From: Cruorifilaria tuberocauda
Lineage: Eukaryota; Nematoda; Chromadorea; Rhabditida; Onchocercidae
Reading direction: 5' to 3'
NCBI GenBank assembly: GCA_013365365.1
Contig: JABVXU010000280.1
Span: forward strand, 1-64,000
Length of the DNA stretch: 64,000 nt
The translations under genes were made by a program, and so were the position numbers. This document shows, piece by piece, positions 24,761 to 38,630 of the stretch. The notes beneath the pieces were generated by a model, which saw nothing but the letters and a program-made list of their open reading frames with translations, searched no databases and was not told the origin of the DNA. Within the stretch, counting starts at the first letter, position 1, and every line of letters begins with the position of its first letter.

Positions 24761-27700
24761 TTAAATGGAAGAATTAGCAACTTGTCCAGATCCTCCTTTG
24801 GCATCTATATTCACAGCATCCCTCGCTTCATAAAACAGAATGTATGCAGATTCACTGTTTTTTTGCACGCCGCATTCCGAAAGACCGAAAAAATCCTCAA
24901 TCGCCATAGGATCAATTTTCTGGAAATCAGCTATTTTTTGCAACATATACAAAAGATTATGGTTCTTGTTACTTTTTCTACCGTAAAATCTTTGAAAATC
25001 AGCAGGTTAATTCTAATTCCTCTTGGAAAATTTTCAAATCCTGATGATGTCTTCCTAAAACTGCAAAATCATTTACATCAACTATGTCGTCATCGAACAG
25101 AAGCCAGAAGTTATGGGATTTTACAAGCGTAATATAATGGCCACGATTTGGAGTAGAACCACAGTGTACCACAACTGCACACAAATCATACAGACGATCC
25201 CTGTTCACTGCATCGTCACTCTAAACAAACACTAAATTAATAGGAGTATTAAAAAATCATATACTTGTAGAAATAAAGCCTTAGGGATAAGCTCGATATT
25301 AATATTATCAATGACTAAATCATATCATAACTTTAATCAAGCCAGCAGTATTCGAGAACCCTAAAATATATGTTTTCACTTTTCGATTTTTATTATATAT
25401 AATCTTACACAGTAATCATTTTATTTTTAAAACAATGATTTTCGTGAATCATCTAGTCTTCTTAGGAATGCCTAAATATTTCTATAACGAAAACTCGCCC
25501 CTCATCATGAATTCCCACCAGAATTCGACATCAGCGATATTATCATTAAGTATAATTGCTAAGAAAGAATGACGAGAATGATGTTAAAGTTAATGACTTC
25601 GAAGTATAGCGATTCCTCAACACGGTACTTCTTCAGTTTCATTTTTCAATATAATAGAAAAGATGAGCTCAAATATAATTACATACCACATTAAAAAGAC
25701 GTAATTCGAGCGGGAATAACACTCGGTATGACAATTTTGTATGGCGATTCATTTGTTCCACGTATTTAAATCGTTTTAAATGCAATGCCAACATCTGCGG
25801 CAATTTTTTAATACGCATACGTTTTTGAGCCTGTAAACTTTTGGACTTTTTTGTATAACACTGCCATGAGCACATGAAGCGAAGCAAATATTGGAATTGC
25901 TACACTCGAATTCATTAAATATGAAAGAAAAGTGTTCAAAATAGCAGGTAATAAACACCTCATGTTTTGAACAGCAATTTTCACAATAATATTTTTGTTC
26001 TCCTTGTAATGTTTCCATATCAGAGAAGACACGTAAACAATGAGTAATCGATGCATTCTGCTCAACATCGACACTTAGATCCAAAAAGTCTTCATCTTTG
26101 CTTGACACCTAAACAACAAAAAAATGAACGAGATTATTTTAGTTGATCAAGCGAAAAACTAAATGTTTTTTTCGCATTAATTTTTACTATATTTTACTAT
26201 AGGCATATAGTATTATTCATTCATTAGAAAATAGATCATTATTAATATGAAAATAAATTAATTCGTTTAAGATGAAAAATCTATGTTCTATTTTCAGTTC
26301 CAGAAATTTACATTTTTTAGAATAAAATTGAAAGGTAAAAAAATCACTTGTGAAACAAATAACTAAAAAAAAACGCACCGTTTCACAATTAAGGCAACGT
26401 GTTTCATTAGTTAAAGTTCCTTGGAAAATTTCTTGAATCCATGTGGTATCACTTTTTGAGCCACTCAAATTGATCCAAATTAGTTTAACTTATAGAAGGA
26501 ATATTCAAATCATTCTCTAATTTGCAAAAGTGCACCGGCAGTAATAAATAGCAAAACCAAATAATGTTAATTAACTAATATAGAATACAAATTCTATTTC
26601 ACAATCATTTTTTGTTTATTCCTACTTCAATTTCAAAATTTTGAACAAAAAAAGCTTGAAAGTGAAAAATCAGGGTCATTTTACCTTGGTTGACAGAATA
26701 CCAGTGGTTCATACGGCGGAACGACGGCACTGGAGCCTTTCTTAGTCATCCCATTTGTACGGAGCATTTTTTCCATCTTTTCGGCCTTTTTCTCCTCAGC
26801 AAGTGTTTCTGATATAGTATTAAGCAAATAATTTAGGAATTCATGGGCATCCTGCTGCGAAAAATTATCAAATATACCTGAAATAATACATACATTATTT
26901 ACGGTTTTTCTCAGATCTTTACAAAATTGTAAGCTCATAAGTCCTTTGTTTCTTTTAAGAAATCACAGAGAAGCAAAAAAATAGATGGCATTTTTAATAG
27001 TATTTCTAATACTTTATAATACTAATAAAGGGCTAGGAAATTCCTTGCCTTCCTTCATTCACTCGAAAAAAAAAAACTTTTTTTCCTAATTTTAGTTATT
27101 TCAAGACATGAAAGACCGAATATCCCAGCAAATAAAATTTAGAACAAGACAACAAACGAATACTGTTTCCCTTTACTGCGGTATTTCACCGGAACTTGGG
27201 AATGATTTATTTCCTTATAAAAAGGATAAAAAGCGGATATAAACATATCGTATACTTGCCATTTTCCTTTTTCAATTTGGTAATAAATCTTTTCGGAGCA
27301 ATTGTACCCACGCGTTTCTTTTGGGTCGCTATATTATGAAAAAGATCAGCTAGGCAGGTTAATAAATTATCTTTTTCTCTTCCTGAAATCAATAAATTCT
27401 GAAAAATAAAGAAGGAAAAAAGCTAACGAATAATATGTCGATATGTAATGAATTAGGAGGACACGGAATTGTATTTAATTATCCTAAATAAGTCATTCTA
27501 AATACGACCTGATTCCTTATCATATGATTTCTTTAACTGCTGCTTATACTGCAAAATTTTTTCGCGGAATGGACGGCAAAAATAAAGTGCTTGAATAACC
27601 GAATTGCAGTAACAGGTATTACCGAACTGAAATGAACAAGAAATACAAACGATTCATAAATTTATCAGAAAATTAAATTCTAGAATTCCTTATTGATTTC

Positions 27701-27882
27701 TTCTCCACCAAAAATAATCCCTTTCTTGCACTGCCAACTAAATCCGATCAAAAATTTGCACTTTTCCAGTTTTTTGCAAAAATAATTGCAATACAAACAT
27801 TGACTAATCCATAAAAATGTTCATTGCTCAGTAAGTGATCCGAACCAATTTCCTTCTCCAACTGCGAAGAAGCGTTCGCACC
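24761..27882 (-). CDS. usp-46: USP12/USP46-type ubiquitin carboxyl-terminal hydrolase (first exon missing)
   Basis: Cysteine protease predicted to remove ubiquitin; the USP12/46 group works with WD40 cofactors, and C. elegans usp-46 stabilises the glutamate receptor GLR-1. Nine in-phase exons give 399 aa: 27882-27799, 27626-27509, 27382-27260, 26877-26685, 26463-26379, 26108-25959, 25830-25687, 25220-25077 and 24919-24761. Visible landmarks are the Cys box FGNTCYCNS (exon 2), [14 protein letters not shown], the zinc-binding knuckle CLNCET and YYCENCCSK, the His box [21 protein letters not shown] and the C-terminal [14 protein letters not shown]. The resolved chain begins at [13 protein letters not shown], which in the human proteins follows about 12 to 25 further residues, so a short first coding exon upstream of 27,883 was not found. 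The third exon ends at a GC donor (AATG|GCAAGT). A ~15-residue extension follows the usual end. Confidence 0.95.
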
Positions 27883-29502
27883 CTGAAATTAATTTAAAAA
27901 AACATGATTTAACGGCTTAATGCAATTTTGTTCACACCTACTTCAAATATGATTTGAATGTATCTGTGATAAAGACAAAACTGCAGAAAGCCCAGCCAAT
28001 AAAGTTTGTTTGATTTCTCAGTTTATTAGATCCATGAAAAAATAATCTTTTCTCTCAATATATTAGTGTTCGATAAATGCATAATTTCCGATTATCATTC
28101 TCATGTATATTTTCCATTCTGCAGTTATATTAAATTACATTACCTCACAAGATACTACCCAAAAAGAAAAATTATAGCAGGAAAAGGTGAAGAGTAAGAA
28201 AAATGAAAAACCGTGCCATGATTAAGAAGAATAATTTAACGGTACTGGCACAGCGATTTATTTTCGTTTAATTATCCACCTTTGATCCTTTTACCATTAT
28301 AACTTCACCTTTCAAACATTTTCATGTAAACAATAACCATTCTGAAAATTAAATAACTCAAATATGTGTTTTGTAGATTATTTTATGACATAATATACTT
28401 GATAATTCTCGATTCTATGTCAGTTGAGTCTAATATCAAATCAATCGCCTAATCTCATTCCATACATTAAACTATGTGAATTAACATTATATATTTTAAA
28501 TCCTCACTATTCTTGAATATTAATTAAGCCAATATTTGATATACATACTCACGGTATTGTTCTAATTTTTTCTAACACAAATCTACGACATGTACATTAA
28601 TATTTAATGTTTGATGCTTCCCACAATTACGAATAAAATGATGAATGGATAAATTTATATAAATAAATTTCATATAGCAAAGATTAAAACAGGTTACAAA
28701 TGTTACTATCTAATAGCTCTAGCTATATTCTGAAAAATAAATAACGCACAACGTTATGACGTAACATGCACAACATCTCAATCATAACCAATTTTTTCAA
28801 AGCACCAATTTACAACATATAACAAGAATTTACACCGTAAAATACCATCCGGGCAACATAGAAAAACTTAAGGAGAGATCGAACATGGGAATGACGTATG
28901 CTTACGTTGATGAATGTGAAGGAATGGCATTGCTGAGTTGAAGACTTCATATTGAGATTTGAAGTAGTTTGCTAACAAGCTTAACTTGTATGAAAATTTT
29001 TATTACTAGGATTAAGAATAGTGTGTAATTTGCCTATGTCTATGGCTGGCATGAAATAATACCGAAAGCATGCAATTTCGATCTCTCCCTTCTTTTCATC
29101 CATTGAAATATATGGAATAGGCAATATCGATGCTTTTAATTGTTTATTTGCAAAATACCTTACACAAAAAAATTATATCCCACATGTATTTGCTAAAAAA
29201 TAAAGATGAATTTATTAATCATAAGAGGATACAAACTCAAACGCTTTTTCATTTAGTTATCTCCTTTTTTTTAATATAAAAAGAAAAAAGAAGACGCGTA
29301 GGTATGCCATGTAAACGAAAAAATTGAAAAATAGATTTTCCTAATAATTTATTACGTTGTTAATACAGATTTACCGGTAATGGGATGAATCAAAATTTGA
29401 ATGTATGAGAATCTGAAAAACAACATAATCTAAAAAAAAAATAAAAAAATAACAATACAATAATCACAGATATAAATTCGATGTCAACATTATGTATGTT
29501 TC
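27883..29502. other. Intergenic region upstream of the USP46-like gene
   Basis: About 1.6 kb. It should contain the missing first coding exon and promoter of the USP46-like gene and the 3' UTR of the SPCS3 gene, but I could not pinpoint either. No other gene is seen. Confidence 0.5.
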
Positions 29503-30854
29503 CTAAAATCGGCCGCTGTAATAGTTGGATGGGAATTCGACTCGGTATTGTCCTTCGCCTTGCGCCATTGCCAGATAACCCGCGTTCGGTATCACATTCC
29601 ATCTCAATACAAGCGTTACGTTTTTATGATTCAATAAATTCGTACCATCATCCATAAAGTAATATTTCGGTGTAATACTCTCCTCATGTATCTTGGACCA
29701 ATCGCCACGTCTCAAGACTTTATCCCAGAGTACAATCTGCAGTTATATAACAGAATCTCGGTTTTACGAACTTGTCGAAATGTAAACTAAGAAGTGAAAA
29801 TTCATTTTCATATGACTATTTGAAGAAATGTTTAAGTACATTATATATTCATTTTTCTCAATTTAAAACCAACACTTGTCATCCATCAGCTCCACAATAA
29901 ATATTTATGTCTTCAATCTCTTTGTTTCTCATATCGGGCAACTTTTTCTATCCATCAAATAAAATTTTCTCACTTCCAAAATATGAAAATTTGGTCACTA
30001 TTTACTATCCAATCTCATTCGAATTTCTCTTTAACAGCATATCTACTTACTACTGTTACTTTTCTTTATACCTTTCCTAATGCTTAAACAGTCGCAAAGG
30101 ATTTGCATAATAAGAGAAATACTGCAAACGTAATAATGAAGCAGCAGAAAGCATTTTTTCAAATTCAAAATATAAAATCTTAAATCTAAGCTATCTTATG
30201 ATATAACAAGCTACCTGATTAACGGGTGTTTTTGGTGTACTGTACTCTGCTACCAGGAACATAAAGATCTCTTTAACATTCCAATTAAATACTGAAGCAA
30301 CATCAACTTTTATGTTCAATTCTGCCATCACTACATCGCTCCGTGAACCATCCGATGCATAATCTACGAAATTCTTTCTGAAATCCGTTCCAGTACTTTT
30401 CAAAATTCAAAACTTCCTTATTTAAAGATCAAATTTAATTTTTAATTCTTTGCATTCTTCCTGATTATGCTTCCTATTTATAAATTGAAGTCAAAATCAA
30501 TTCACGGCGTGTATTAACAATACAAATTGCAAGAGAGTGACTGTGTACTAACAATACTAACCTCAAGAAAGACAATTCATAAATCAAATAAAGCTTATTT
30601 TTAGTGAAATAAATCTCTTCTTGACATGTAACTTTACTCTATGCTCTAATTAACTTACTAACTTCACACAAATTGAAACATTAATATGGGCAAAAACAGC
30701 AAGGAACTTACATGCGGATATTATTTGCGGATATATTAACTGGTGCCGTGTTCGGTAACCAAACAGTGGATAAAAAAACGCAAAATGTCAACGCCGATAA
30801 GACAGAGAGAACGAACGCAAATATTGCATTGGCACGTGCCCAGACTGTGTGCAT
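29503..30854 (-). CDS. spcs-3: Signal peptidase complex subunit 3 (SPC22/23)
   Basis: Subunit of the ER signal peptidase complex, which removes signal peptides from secretory proteins; this subunit is essential for the catalytic core in yeast. Three in-phase exons (30854-30712, 30395-30215, 29736-29503) give 185 aa, matching the family's ~180. The N-terminus MHTVWARANAIFAF leads into a hydrophobic anchor (VLSVLSALTFCVFLSTVW, residues ~15-32), giving the expected type II topology with a luminal domain. Family landmarks follow: VFNWNVKEIFMFLVAEYST, IVLWDKV, KYYFMDDGTNLLNHKNVTL and LRWNVIPNAGYL. The potential N-glycosylation site NVTL is conserved with the human protein. The gene lies 534 bp downstream of the IDI start codon's gene end, so it could share a polycistronic transcript with IDI and ANKZF1. 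Confidence 0.97.
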
Positions 30855-31387
30855 TACGCCCAAGATAACTTAAAAGTATTGAATTTAAATGATTAAAATG
30901 TGAATTTTACATAAATGCAAAAATCAAAATATCATAGATCCAAACATGGCTAATTAAATGCTAATAGCATCTACTTTAAGCTTAAATTGTTGTCAATTTT
31001 ATACTTCCCAGAAGTACAATTATAAGCTTGTGAAATTTAAACAACGATATTTTTCTCTACTTTTGATTTTAAATATGATTTAGAACATCTTATCAAAAAA
31101 GTTACCAGCTACACCACAGGGAAGAAGAAAATCATAAGCATGTAAGCAAATAAAGTAAGCGAAATAAGTAAGCGGTAATAGTAAGCAGTAAGGAATGCCG
31201 ATTTAAAAAATAGCTGCAAAAATTTTCCAAGAAATCGCATTTCTAGACGATAATAATAAGAAAGCACGAATTCTTAATCTTTAATATCCTTTTATTTACA
31301 GTAAAAATAATATAACTTTTCCATCCAATGAAAATTCTCTACAATATGAGTGAATGAACATGCACATGATGCTAAATTAACAGAAAG

Positions 31388-32811
31388 TTAATTCAATTGG
31401 TATATTGTTTGAAGATCTATAAAATCATCTAAACGATCCAAATCATGCCACCAATTTCGTAAAAAATTCTTTTGAACGAACAAATTAAACCAAGGAGAGA
31501 ACGAAGCTTCATTACCTGGAATAAAATTCCTCAAGAACATAAAAAACCGTTGTCAATTATATGAAACAGAAATAAGAGAAACGCATGATAATGCGCATAT
31601 TTATATTGAATGTATTTCCTTTAACAACACAAAGCAAAGGAAAAACGCGTTTCGCCTGAATTATTACTGTGAACGTTTACGAAAATAAAAAGAATATACT
31701 TTTCAAGATTTCATCTAACTCCTCCATTGATGCAACAACAGCTATTGCCTCAACTTCCTCCGGATTTGGCTTAATTTGTTTGACGTCACAATCACGCAAA
31801 ACAATAACATAATCAAGTTCATGTTCGCCCCAATTGTCATCATGCATTGCTTTATACAGAAATCGGCCCATAATCTAAAACATTTTTCATCACCAGACTT
31901 TATAAATACCACATAATCCTTTCCCAGAATAATTTTAGATCTTTCCTACCTCCATTTGATCTATGTCAGACTGAAATCCTAATTCATGAATTAATTTTCT
32001 CCTAGCAGCTCTTCGAATTCCAATATTATTTCTATCAGTGCACATTTCGTGTTCATTCCATAAAGGATGACTACAACACGCGTTTGTCCACACCGATGGA
32101 AATGTCAGTTTCTGAGCAGCTCTTTTTTGTAGGATCATTTCCTTATTTTTCGTAAATAGAAACACGCTGAATGCACGATGCAGGGCTACTGAAAAAAAAA
32201 TAAGACTGGAATATAATGTGATCTAATCACAATTTAAGTACATCGAGATTAAAGTGTAAGAAGACTGCTTGTTTCACAATACGAAGCAAAAGCAGATTAG
32301 CTTCCAGTAATATCACAAATAATTTCATCCGAAAATAATACTTATGATTTTGAATTCCCTCGAGTTATATCAAATCAACAAACAACAAGGAGAATTATTT
32401 ATAATACAAATTTCTGCAAGAATAAAATCTCTACTTACCAATAAAGAAAACACAACTTACTTATCAAAACAACTTACATGTTTTGGCAGAGTGACAAAGC
32501 TTTTTGGATTCAGAACGCAAAGGTTTATCATTCTCATCAACAATGATACACTGTTCATTCAAATAATTATTCTGCACATTTGATACTGCCGACTTGAATA
32601 AGTTATTCTTTTGCCTGTACAACAAACATATCATGGGAATTAAAATATGAAAAAGAAAATAACAAGTTTGTGCAAAGAGACATATACAATTTTGATTATG
32701 CAAGATATACAACTTTTATTTCACAATATATGATAAAGACGAAAACGCATCAGATAAAAGCCTAAAGAAAAAAACTAACACTTACTTTAACATTTTAATC
32801 AACGACGACAT
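31388..32811 (-). CDS. idi-1: Isopentenyl-diphosphate delta-isomerase, type I
   Basis: Interconverts isopentenyl and dimethylallyl diphosphate in the mevalonate branch, supplying prenyl units for ubiquinone, dolichol and protein prenylation. Five in-phase exons (32811-32786, 32614-32478, 32188-31950, 31874-31700, 31515-31388) give 234 aa against 227 in human. The type I Nudix-fold signature is clear: HRAFSVFLF, the catalytic-cysteine motif TNACCSHPLWNEHEM, RRAARRKLIHELGF (metal-binding Nudix helix with Glu), and the second catalytic Glu in WGEHELDYVIVL. The C-terminal FSPWFNLFVQKNFL and NWWHDLDRLDDF are also typical. The first coding exon is only 26 nt. No C-terminal peroxisomal signal is seen; the chain ends IYQLN. 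It starts 618 bp after the ANKZF1 stop codon. Confidence 0.97.
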
Positions 32812-33428
32812 CCTAAACTGCGTCGAAAATGTCCAAAGAAACAGCAGGATGACCAAAATGAACAAAAAAGGGATACAGTTAATGTTTACCAAACTTCCGA
32901 TCTGTAAAAACATGAATATCAGACTATTTACACGAGTGCTATCTGCCGAAAATATGATAACACCAACGGACTTTTTTTACAAACCTCACACAACCATAAC
33001 ATCAATAGTTTTAACCCAAGGCAAATAGTTTATTAAGGCGAAATAGTTTTCGAAAATTACCGCTAAATCAAAATCTTTAATGGAATATACTACTTAATCT
33101 TTTAATTTATTAAAAAAACGCTTCATACCAGCTGTTATCAACTAAAATTATAACTTTAACCTGATTGAATTCTTAACTCTCTAAGCAGATATGGCTTCTC
33201 TATATGTAATTAGTGGACAATTCGCACAAAAATAGGCAATTCTTAACCAATCAAGGGTACGATATATATATATATATATTTCCCATGCCACAAACATCAG
33301 CAAAGTATTTCTTCAAGCTGGTAAAATTTATTAAAATAACTTCAAATAAACAATCATTAAAGAAAAGTAAAATGCACCAATGCACTAATATTATAAATTA
33401 TAAATTGAAACGGATGTTGCTGCTCATA

Positions 33429-36400
33429 TTATAGAAGTCGAGGAAGATGTTCCTGTCGATGTTGCTGCAGGCATACGAGTGAACAGAAATGATTATCACA
33501 ATATTCAAAATGCTTAGAGACCAGAACCACGCCACACTGAAATAAATCAGATAACGGAGATAATAGTAGTGAAAAATATAATAAGCAATTGCCACAGATG
33601 AAGTAAACTAGCGCTACTCTAAGTACAATTGTAGGTGACATTAATCATAAAATAATAATAGTAGTATACTGAAACAGTAATATACCGATTATAAATATGA
33701 ATCGAATGCCAACTAGTTCAATGCATTAATTTTTAAGTTGCAGTTACAATTTTTTTAGAGACAAATAACATTTGCCAAGTAGTAGCTAACCTTGAAACAA
33801 CGATTACCATCATTTTCAACAATCTGACAACCTTTCTGCAAGGAAAGGGCAATCCGACGTTCTGCGGCAATGGCTCTTTTTTCACGGTCGGAAAGTGCTA
33901 AATATTTTTGACGCTGTTCCTGAAATAAAATTGATCAGATACTAGGAAATTCTTGATATATGAAAACTCCGCTAGTTTTGAATAATAAAAAAAAATCATT
34001 ACTTGTTCTATCTTCTCTTGATATTGAGCAGCTTTTTTAGCCTTATCTCTCTGCTTCTTCTTTTCACGTTGGATACGCTTTTTTTCTGCCTCCTTCGCTA
34101 GTTGTTCTTCGCTCAGAACTGCTAATTCTGGTATTTGACTAACATTCCAGTTGAATGCATCAGGGTGCTCGAATCGGAATTTGCTAAACGCCTGACGAAC
34201 TGCTCGATTTTGTGCGACCTGATATAATAAACAGAGAAATGAGAAATAATGTTTTTAACGATATTACGTGTTTTTAACAAACAAAATATTCTTGAATAAA
34301 TCATGAAAAAATACCTGGTAAGGGACTTTTCCTTCATTGTCTTTCACCGCTGGATCACATCCTAACAATAACAGCTCCTTAAAATTATAGTGAATAATTG
34401 TTCCATATGTGAAGAAAATGCAGAGGCTCATTAGCTACATCAATCACTAATCTAATTCGTAAAAATTTTTACTAAAAATTATAATATGTGAACACATACT
34501 TCTAGGATTTCCACTGTACCTCTTTTCGCCACAATATGTAGGAAAGTAGAAGATGCTGGTGGGAACCTCACTTCTCGAATATATTTTAAGAAATTTTCTT
34601 TTTCTTCTTCACTGCTTTCCAGCAGTTGCCGCAACTTTGAAACCGAATTCAATCGAACAGCACCATACAAAGCCTGAGCACTTGTCTTACTCAAAAGATT
34701 CACTACTGTCTCTTCCTGTTCCGAATTTTCTTTTTCTTCCTTAAAGCAAAATCTCTATTGAAAGTCATACCAAACTTTCATAGTAATCTCACATTTGATC
34801 ACTGAAAAATTAAAAACCAAAGCGAATATTAAGAAATAAAGTTTTGCTAAAAAAATAACACAATTAACATTAAAAAACTTTATAATCTCAAAATTTCACT
34901 GAATTTTGAAAAATTTTGCAGCGCAATACATTCTCTCCATTTTTTGGAAAACTAGTTTCATTCTGCTGCAAACAAAAAGTGAAATAAACCAAATTTTTAC
35001 GTTTGATATGCTTCGCACTACTTGAGGCTGCCGCTGCTTCGTCTCACCAATAATATTGTCATTATTATCCGATTCCGAAGACTCACTAGACAGATATTTT
35101 ATTCCTGATATTTTGCGTCGAAACAATCGCCTCCGATTCTTGCGCAATTTTTTCAGCTTTTCCTGTTCTTCATTAAAATCAGCCACAGAACCATGAGAAC
35201 GAATGAGTTCTGCAAATACGATTTAATTATTATCTCACCAAAACAGAATTTTGACGATTCCAATCGATTCTCATTATGAATCACATATTGGTGTACAACC
35301 TAGTGTCACAGACTATCAGTCCTGATCTTTTTAATCCAACCTGGAAGATTTTGAAAAAGCAAAAAATGCAAAAAGTATCAAAAGCCTAAAATCACATTAC
35401 ACTTAACAAATCAAACGAAACGATTCTCACAAATTTATAGCATTAATCTGAAAAACCAAAAAAAGGAAAACAGCGTGGAAAAAAAATCAAAAAACATACT
35501 CAATCTTGACCATGTTCGTTGTAGCTCATCTACCGTTGGTCGACGTGTTTCGAATGGTATTGTCCTCAATCGCTCATCACATTTTTCTAGTTTAAAATTT
35601 CTTGTTTGTTCAAAAAAAATATGCCTGAAATATAATGAAAGAAATGCATTGTTTTCAATGTCATTAACATTACATTAAAATGCATATAATAAAGTGCTTA
35701 CATTAGAGTTAATTTTTTATAAAATGATTTCTTCATAAATGATGCGAATTATCAAATCATCAATGGAAGCTTAATAAATGTATGTTAGGAGAAAGAGGGA
35801 TATTGACCAAGGAGCAAGAAAGCAATGAGAAAGTAATCGCGTACTACTGTGTACCTGCATGGACCGAGCATGTTTTCGTCCTTAAAATTTTAAACTTAAT
35901 TTAAACCATCTTTTTAAGTACGGCTACTAATTGACGGTTCGGCCGTCCAGCAGCAAAGGTAAATTGGGTAGGCAGTGAATGAGTGATTGTTCAGGATATA
36001 TTAATGCATATTATTAACATCACGATTAAATTGATTATTGTTGAACAATATCTAACGTATTTAACTATGATTTCCAGAGTACATCAAATGTTACCTAAGT
36101 ACCATTAATGAGAAAATGATAACATCACTGGTTTGTGGTATGTTTATACTACTACCCAATAATCACTGTTATTCTCGCACTCAAAGATTTACATAAGTTG
36201 AAACACATTTTTTTTAAATAATTTTAGAAAAAAAGAAAAAAAGGAAACATATTGCCTTAACGACATTGGACTGCGCAGAAATATTAATGGACTTTGTCCC
36301 AATGACTCTGACCAACTCGCCAATAAACATTGAATCTCGTCTTTTAAGGCTTTCTCATTGTATCTGAAACAATAATGTTTCCAAAAATGTGAAGTCAGAA

Positions 36401-38630
36401 ATTAAAAATTGAAAAAACGAAAATTCCAAAGCTTGTATAACTGCACATCGTTCTAATACTTTGACAATGGAACAAATTAAATGAAATAGCTAGAAGTTGA
36501 CAATGTACTCTGTCTTTTGTAATGAGTTGACTAATGTACTATTTTTATAAAAGAGCATTTTGTTATGTATTTGAATAAGTTTTTCTTAATATATTTTAAT
36601 ATGTGTAATGTATAATTCAACAACTAATACGATCCGAATTGAAATATTTAATTGCAACTGAATTAAGCCAACTCGAGCATACTTTTTCAAGTAAAGTTGC
36701 AATGATACTGTTGTTGAAGAGAACATTATCGTTCTAGTAATGTATTAACTATTTAACATATTTTGTATTCAGTTATTATCAATTTATATTGCAAACTCAC
36801 TGGAACTGTATTCTGGCGAGTAATGTTTCTGTTTGGGTTTATCCCAACCTCATTTTCATCGATTTAATGATCAATAAGCCACAAATGCTACTCAGTTTTT
36901 CAAAATCGGAAGATTTCCAACCTTCTCACAGAGGCACCGGCACTTTTCGCCGCAGATCCACGCGCATCGGACGCTGATTGTGATGTTCCCTGCTTCGCTC
37001 GGACAACATAGCGATGGAAACTTTTATGTATAACCAATTTGTGACTAAAGCAAAAGTTCAAAGATGAGTCCAGACAAGGATTTCCCATATATCTATAGAT
37101 CATTCAAATCGGGAATTCTGCCTCCACATCAAAAACTAACTTTATTGTATTTATTTCATTCTAATAAGAGATAGATTCCCTTATTGCTTGTAATTTGTGA
37201 AAGTTCGGTCTAATGTTTCATCTCTCTCTTTATACCATGATTCATAGTTTTCCTAGTTTATCATACATCGTTCATAATCCGATAAAAAAAATTCTTAACA
37301 ATTCTGCAGTACTGTGCTACGTGTAGGAGCAGAACGAGTTATTTCTCATTACTAAATGCATAAGACTTCGATAGATCAAATATAAATTTTGTTAAAGTTG
37401 CATGGCTTTTTGCTCTGTTCAACCAGGATTTTTCAGAACCCTAGACCTTCGGTTATTAACTTTCATAAAGTAAAAATCGAAATTTAATTAAACATTTAAT
37501 GGATAATATTCTTCGCTTGCTGTTATTATAAATTATTTTCATTGTTTGGATCAACACTCACTTCTTAAAAATTCCACCACAAAAATGGCCAGCAGAGAGC
37601 AGTAAAATAGCGCAATCTAATGGACGTTGAAACAACTTCTGAGATAAAACTTCGTTTGTCAGTAAAATACATCGATATATGGAATACACTGTTCCATCGC
37701 TTATAAAATACGCATGAGCTCCGCCAACAGATGGCATTACCTCATCATCACTTTCTGTATCCAATGAGCTAAGTTGATCTGCAAACTAATTATTATTTTT
37801 TCTCTCATTTATTCATATGATAATAAGTGATTTTCAAAAATAACCAGAAAATAAGTTTCATTTAATATTATGCAGTATGTTTTGATCCAGTCCACAACAT
37901 ATATTTAAGTCACAACTTTCAAGCTTAAATCAATTTTTCTCAATTAAAATAACAACCGTTATTCAGTTAGACCTATTCTGAATCATGTTTTCTTAGTTTT
38001 TAACTTTTTTTTCAATAACCAACTATTATCGGATATTGTTTGCTCAAATTCCTCTTCGGTAAGCAATGGCCGTCCTTGTAAGGTCCGACGAAGATTATGC
38101 CGATGCCATTCAGATTTATAATGTGCTATTAGGTCAGCGCGATCTTCCTCAGTTGGTGTTTTACAAACTGTACACATGAGACCTGTAACACTGTCATTTA
38201 TAAATCATTGTCCGTATCTCAAAGATGAAACGGCATTCAACACAACGAAAAAGACGTAGAAGTATTAAAATGCAATATAACTGTACAGAGATAAATAGCC
38301 AAAATGAAGCAATATTTAACTGGTAGGAGTAATTCATGTTATATCTAAATAGTAAATCACTTTCAAATTTCAATTTTACACGTTTATTTCTTAATAAACA
38401 GAATGATTTGAAAATCAAGAATCTCTCCATAGTTTAAGTATCTCTTAAAAATAAAAATCGTAAATAAATGTTTAGAATAACTTACCAAATTCCTGCCTCT
38501 CAAAACATGATTCCACAATTGGCTGGACTGCTTTTGTAACACTAACAAAATCATATGGTTCCACCACAGCTTCAGACCAACGTGAATCGCTGATTGAATA
38601 AAAGATTTTGGACGTTATACAGTTCATCAT
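33429..38630 (-). CDS. vms-1: ANKZF1/Vms1 peptidyl-tRNA hydrolase
   Basis: Ribosome-associated quality-control factor that releases stalled nascent chains from tRNA on 60S subunits. Twelve in-phase exons give 634 aa: 38630-38486, 38182-38024, 37778-37562, 37044-36922, 36363-36193, 35624-35500, 35209-35001, 34739-34500, 34377-34315, 34218-34003, 33919-33791 and 33536-33429. In order: a C2H2-like finger (CTVC...[10 protein letters not shown], residues ~51-72); the VLRF1 domain with GHFCGGIF and [13 protein letters not shown], where the catalytic Gln is residue ~196; [17 protein letters not shown]; a basic linker; ankyrin repeats ([55 protein letters not shown]); a basic coiled coil; the VCP-interacting motif [11 protein letters not shown]; and a C-terminal zinc site ([19 protein letters not shown]). 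Exon 5's 3' end is Phe-rich and the start Met is the least certain point. Confidence 0.95.
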
